Part shown: in pieces, positions 62,365 through 64,000 of the stretch
How positions within the stretch are numbered: the stretch's first letter is position 1
Layout: each line of letters starts with the position of its first letter
Assembly (NCBI GenBank): GCA_016841525.1
Contig: JAENYZ010000001.1
Coordinates: 744,001-808,000 of the forward strand
DNA length: 64,000 nucleotides
Reading direction: 5' to 3'
DNA from: Anaerolineaceae bacterium
GTDB lineage: Bacteria > Chloroflexota > Anaerolineae > Anaerolineales > Anaerolineaceae
Notes under the pieces: model-generated
Told to the model about the DNA's origin: nothing
Database searches by the model: none
The model's input: only the letters and a program-made list of their open reading frames with translations
Translations under genes and position numbers: made by a program

Positions 62365-62401
62365 AATTATCTCCTTGTGAATTGATGGATAAAAAATTCT
62401 G

Positions 62402-63082
62402 TTATTTGATTGCTTTCCGAAGATTCTTTACCAACTTAGCAATGCTTGAGTAGAAATGAATGAAGAAAGGGGAAAGCTGTGTAATTTTCTGAGCCTGTCT
62501 CAAACCTGCTCTAAAGCTTTCCGCATCCGAAAAATCAGGCATACGGAGTGTTGCTCTTCCAAGCTCATTTAATGTGTGCGCATCCGAACCTACGGTTTCA
62601 AGCAGTCCATGGCGTTTGGCAAAATCAGCAGCCGCAAGATTTGCTTGTTTTCCAAAACAACGGGCATTGAAGGTTTCAACGGCGTCAAGGTAAGGAACCA
62701 GGGCTTCCAGATCACCAGGGTCCCAGTCCTTTCCCCGAAATGGGTCAAAGGGATGGGGAATGCTGATCACGGCACCCTGTTCTCGCAATCGTTCGATCGT
62801 TTCAATGGGGTTTAAGCCGGGCGGTACCCAGTCTGACATAAAATAGGCAATTAATTCACCTTTTGTCGTCTGGATCTCCTCCCCCACAATCACCATTTCC
62901 GGTGCCATCGCTTTTGCTGATTGGGCAGTGTGAATCTCATTATGATCTGTAATCGCAATTTTATCGATACCAAGCGCTCTACAGCGAGAAAGATACTTTT
63001 CCACCGGCACAAGGCTGTCAACCGAAGCGGATGTATGACAATGCAATTCCACCCAAAGGTTGTTCTTATTTTCAGTGTTCAT
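62402..63082 (-). CDS. PHP-domain metal-dependent phosphoesterase
   Basis: About 226 residues, starting MNTENKNNLWVELHCHTSAS. PHP motifs: VELHCHTSASVDS (H-C-H metal ligands), IAITDHNEIHTA, GEEIQTTKGELIAYF, VISIPHPFDPFRG and TVGSDAHTLNELG. These give the metal centre of PHP hydrolases, which cleave phosphoesters of nucleotides, polymers or small metabolites. The chosen ATG overlaps the stop of alr by one base (TAATG, 63080-63084), so the genes are coupled. A longer in-frame start would overlap alr by about 70 bases. Confidence 0.9.
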   Translation of the reverse strand: MNTENKNNLWVELHCHTSASVDSLVPVEKYLSRCRALGIDKIAITDHNEIHTAQSAKAMAPEMVIVGEEIQTTKGELIAYFMSDWVPPGLNPIETIERLREQGAVISIPHPFDPFRGKDWDPGDLEALVPYLDAVETFNARCFGKQANLAAADFAKRHGLLETVGSDAHTLNELGRATLRMPDFSDAESFRAGLRQAQKITQLSPFFIHFYSSIAKLVKNLRKAIK

Positions 63083-64000
63083 TATTCGGAATATAAACGG
63101 GGTAAGCGGTCGGCCAAGCCGCACACAACTTCGTAATTGAGTGTTCCCCATCGAGCAGCCAGATCATTGGCGCTGATCTCCTGATTTCCCTGTTTGCCGA
63201 GCAGCACAACTTCATCACCGACTTGCGCTTCAGGGACAGAATCCAACTGCAGCATACACTGATCCATGCACACCCTGCCAACCACATTCACCAGCTTCCC
63301 CCTGACGATCACCTGCTGTCCTGCTTCACGCCGAAAGCCATCGCCATACCCGACAGGGATGACACCAATGCGCTCATGATCAGATGTCACATAAACAGAC
63401 CCATAACTGACGCCGTGTCCTGGCGGCAGCACTCGCAGTGATGTCAATCGTGCCTTCCAGGTCAACGCTGGGCGGAAGGTCTCAGGCACCGGTGAACCAG
63501 GAGAAGGGTCCAAGCCAAATATTGCAATACCCGGACGAACCATGTCAAAATAAGCTTTGGGAAAGTTGAGGACCGCAGCAGAATTAGCCGCGTGGATCAT
63601 TGGTGGGCAAAGTCCGGCATCTCTTAACTGCGCTAAAAGTTTATTAAAAATTGCCAGCTGGCTGCCAGCAGAATCGACTTGCGGTTCATCGGCACGCGCG
63701 AGGTGTGTAAAAATGCCGTCGATGTCGAATTTGGGATGATGATGATAATCCGACATGAATTCAAGCGCCAAATCTGGTGCCATCCCCAACCGTCCCATCC
63801 CGGTTTCGATTTTTAGATGCGCCTTAAGTCTGCCATCGACTTTATTTGCCTGTGATTCGTAGGATCTTGCCATTTCAGAATCGTAAATGGCAACATGAAT
63901 ATCATTCTTGATCGCTTCCGGGATCATAACTGGCGCTGTGTAGCCAAGCACCATCACCTCGGATTTAATGCCAGCAGCCCGCAGGTTTAATGCTTCTTCC
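63082..64000 (-). CDS. alr: alanine racemase (partial, runs off the right edge)
   Basis: The C-terminal 305 or so residues are present; the N-terminus with the PLP-lysine lies beyond the window. Visible motifs: HLKIETGMGRLGM, GIFTHLARADE, MIHAANSAAVLNFP, MVRPGIAIFGLDP, VSYGSVYVTSD (the catalytic Tyr of the C-terminal domain is in GHGVSYGSVY), VGYGDGFRRE, GRVCMDQCMLQLD and GDEVVLLGKQG. It supplies D-alanine for peptidoglycan, which implies a cell wall with D-Ala. Overlaps the PHP gene by one base. Confidence 0.95.
   Translation of the reverse strand, partial: EEALNLRAAGIKSEVMVLGYTAPVMIPEAIKNDIHVAIYDSEMARSYESQANKVDGRLKAHLKIETGMGRLGMAPDLALEFMSDYHHHPKFDIDGIFTHLARADEPQVDSAGSQLAIFNKLLAQLRDAGLCPPMIHAANSAAVLNFPKAYFDMVRPGIAIFGLDPSPGSPVPETFRPALTWKARLTSLRVLPPGHGVSYGSVYVTSDHERIGVIPVGYGDGFRREAGQQVIVRGKLVNVVGRVCMDQCMLQLDSVPEAQVGDEVVLLGKQGNQEISANDLAARWGTLNYEVVCGLADRLPRLYSE

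Noticed and set aside
1-64000. tRNA, rRNA or replication-origin features
   Set aside because: No cloverleaf-like TTCGAATCC signature, rRNA stretch or DnaA-box cluster was noticed on either strand. A tRNAscan-type search would be needed to exclude them fully.

Overview
This window looks like a piece of a Chloroflexota chromosome, probably an anaerobic Anaerolineae-type bacterium. The reasons are protein style: a secreted beta-helix protein ending in a hydrophobic FLPMIIR tail, large fused regulators (zinc ribbon + cyclase + AAA + TPR; MalT-like LuxR), several lipoproteins, SpoIIE-type phosphatases and many ABC importers. This is inference from gene content; no rRNA or other taxonomic marker is present.

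Layout. 1-558: start of an exported serine hydrolase running off the left edge. 1.4-28.3 kb: an unusual region in which one full-length comM/yifB gene (26767-28287, minus) is preceded on the map by seven truncated, decayed copies of its own 3' end (at 1.4, 3.4, 18.3, 20.4, 22.5, 22.9 and 23.6 kb). All lie on the same strand as comM, and they separate blocks of unrelated cargo: a phosphotransferase gene, a roughly 14-kb catabolic block, an S41 peptidase, a SpoIIE phosphatase and a beta-helix surface protein. A remnant of an IS3-like transposase also lies here. The three longest fragments break off at the same point in comM and share a short non-comM sequence beyond it. That suggests repeated site-specific integration or recombination at comM.

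4.0-18.2 kb: a metabolic block. On the minus strand, starting at a near-consensus promoter with a long attenuator-like leader, are an NCS2 nucleobase permease, the FAD, 2Fe-2S and Mo subunits of a xanthine-dehydrogenase-type hydroxylase, FdrA, a DUF1116 protein, a metal-dependent cyclase/hydrolase, a GNAT protein, a thiolase-fold protein lacking the usual nucleophilic Cys, and its DUF35 partner. Divergently transcribed are two small membrane proteins and a DUF2877 protein. FdrA, DUF1116 and DUF2877 are the three components linked to oxamate carbamoyltransferase in E. coli. The block therefore probably imports a purine-like or other N-heterocyclic compound, hydroxylates it, opens the ring and recovers carbamoyl groups.

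28.5-36.2 kb: lipid acyltransferase, cNMP-regulated PP2C phosphatase, a giant cyclase/ATPase/TPR regulator and an aldo-keto reductase. 36.3-39.9 kb: an NTF2-like, SDR and carotenoid-desaturase-like operon, then a double ACT-domain protein. 40.0-46.4 kb: CPBP protease, DUF333 lipoprotein, LysM protein and its probable MalT-like regulator, and a small lipoprotein. 46.9-52.0 kb: CutA, a P-loop kinase-like protein, a membrane spermidine-synthase-like protein, a membrane-anchored isoaspartyl methyltransferase and a TlpA-like lipoprotein. 52.0-61.8 kb: two complete ABC importers side by side, a Liv-type amino-acid system and a BMP-type nucleoside/purine system. 62.2-64.0 kb: a small membrane protein, a PHP-domain protein and alanine racemase (cut by the right edge). 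No CRISPR, rRNA or tRNA gene was recognised.
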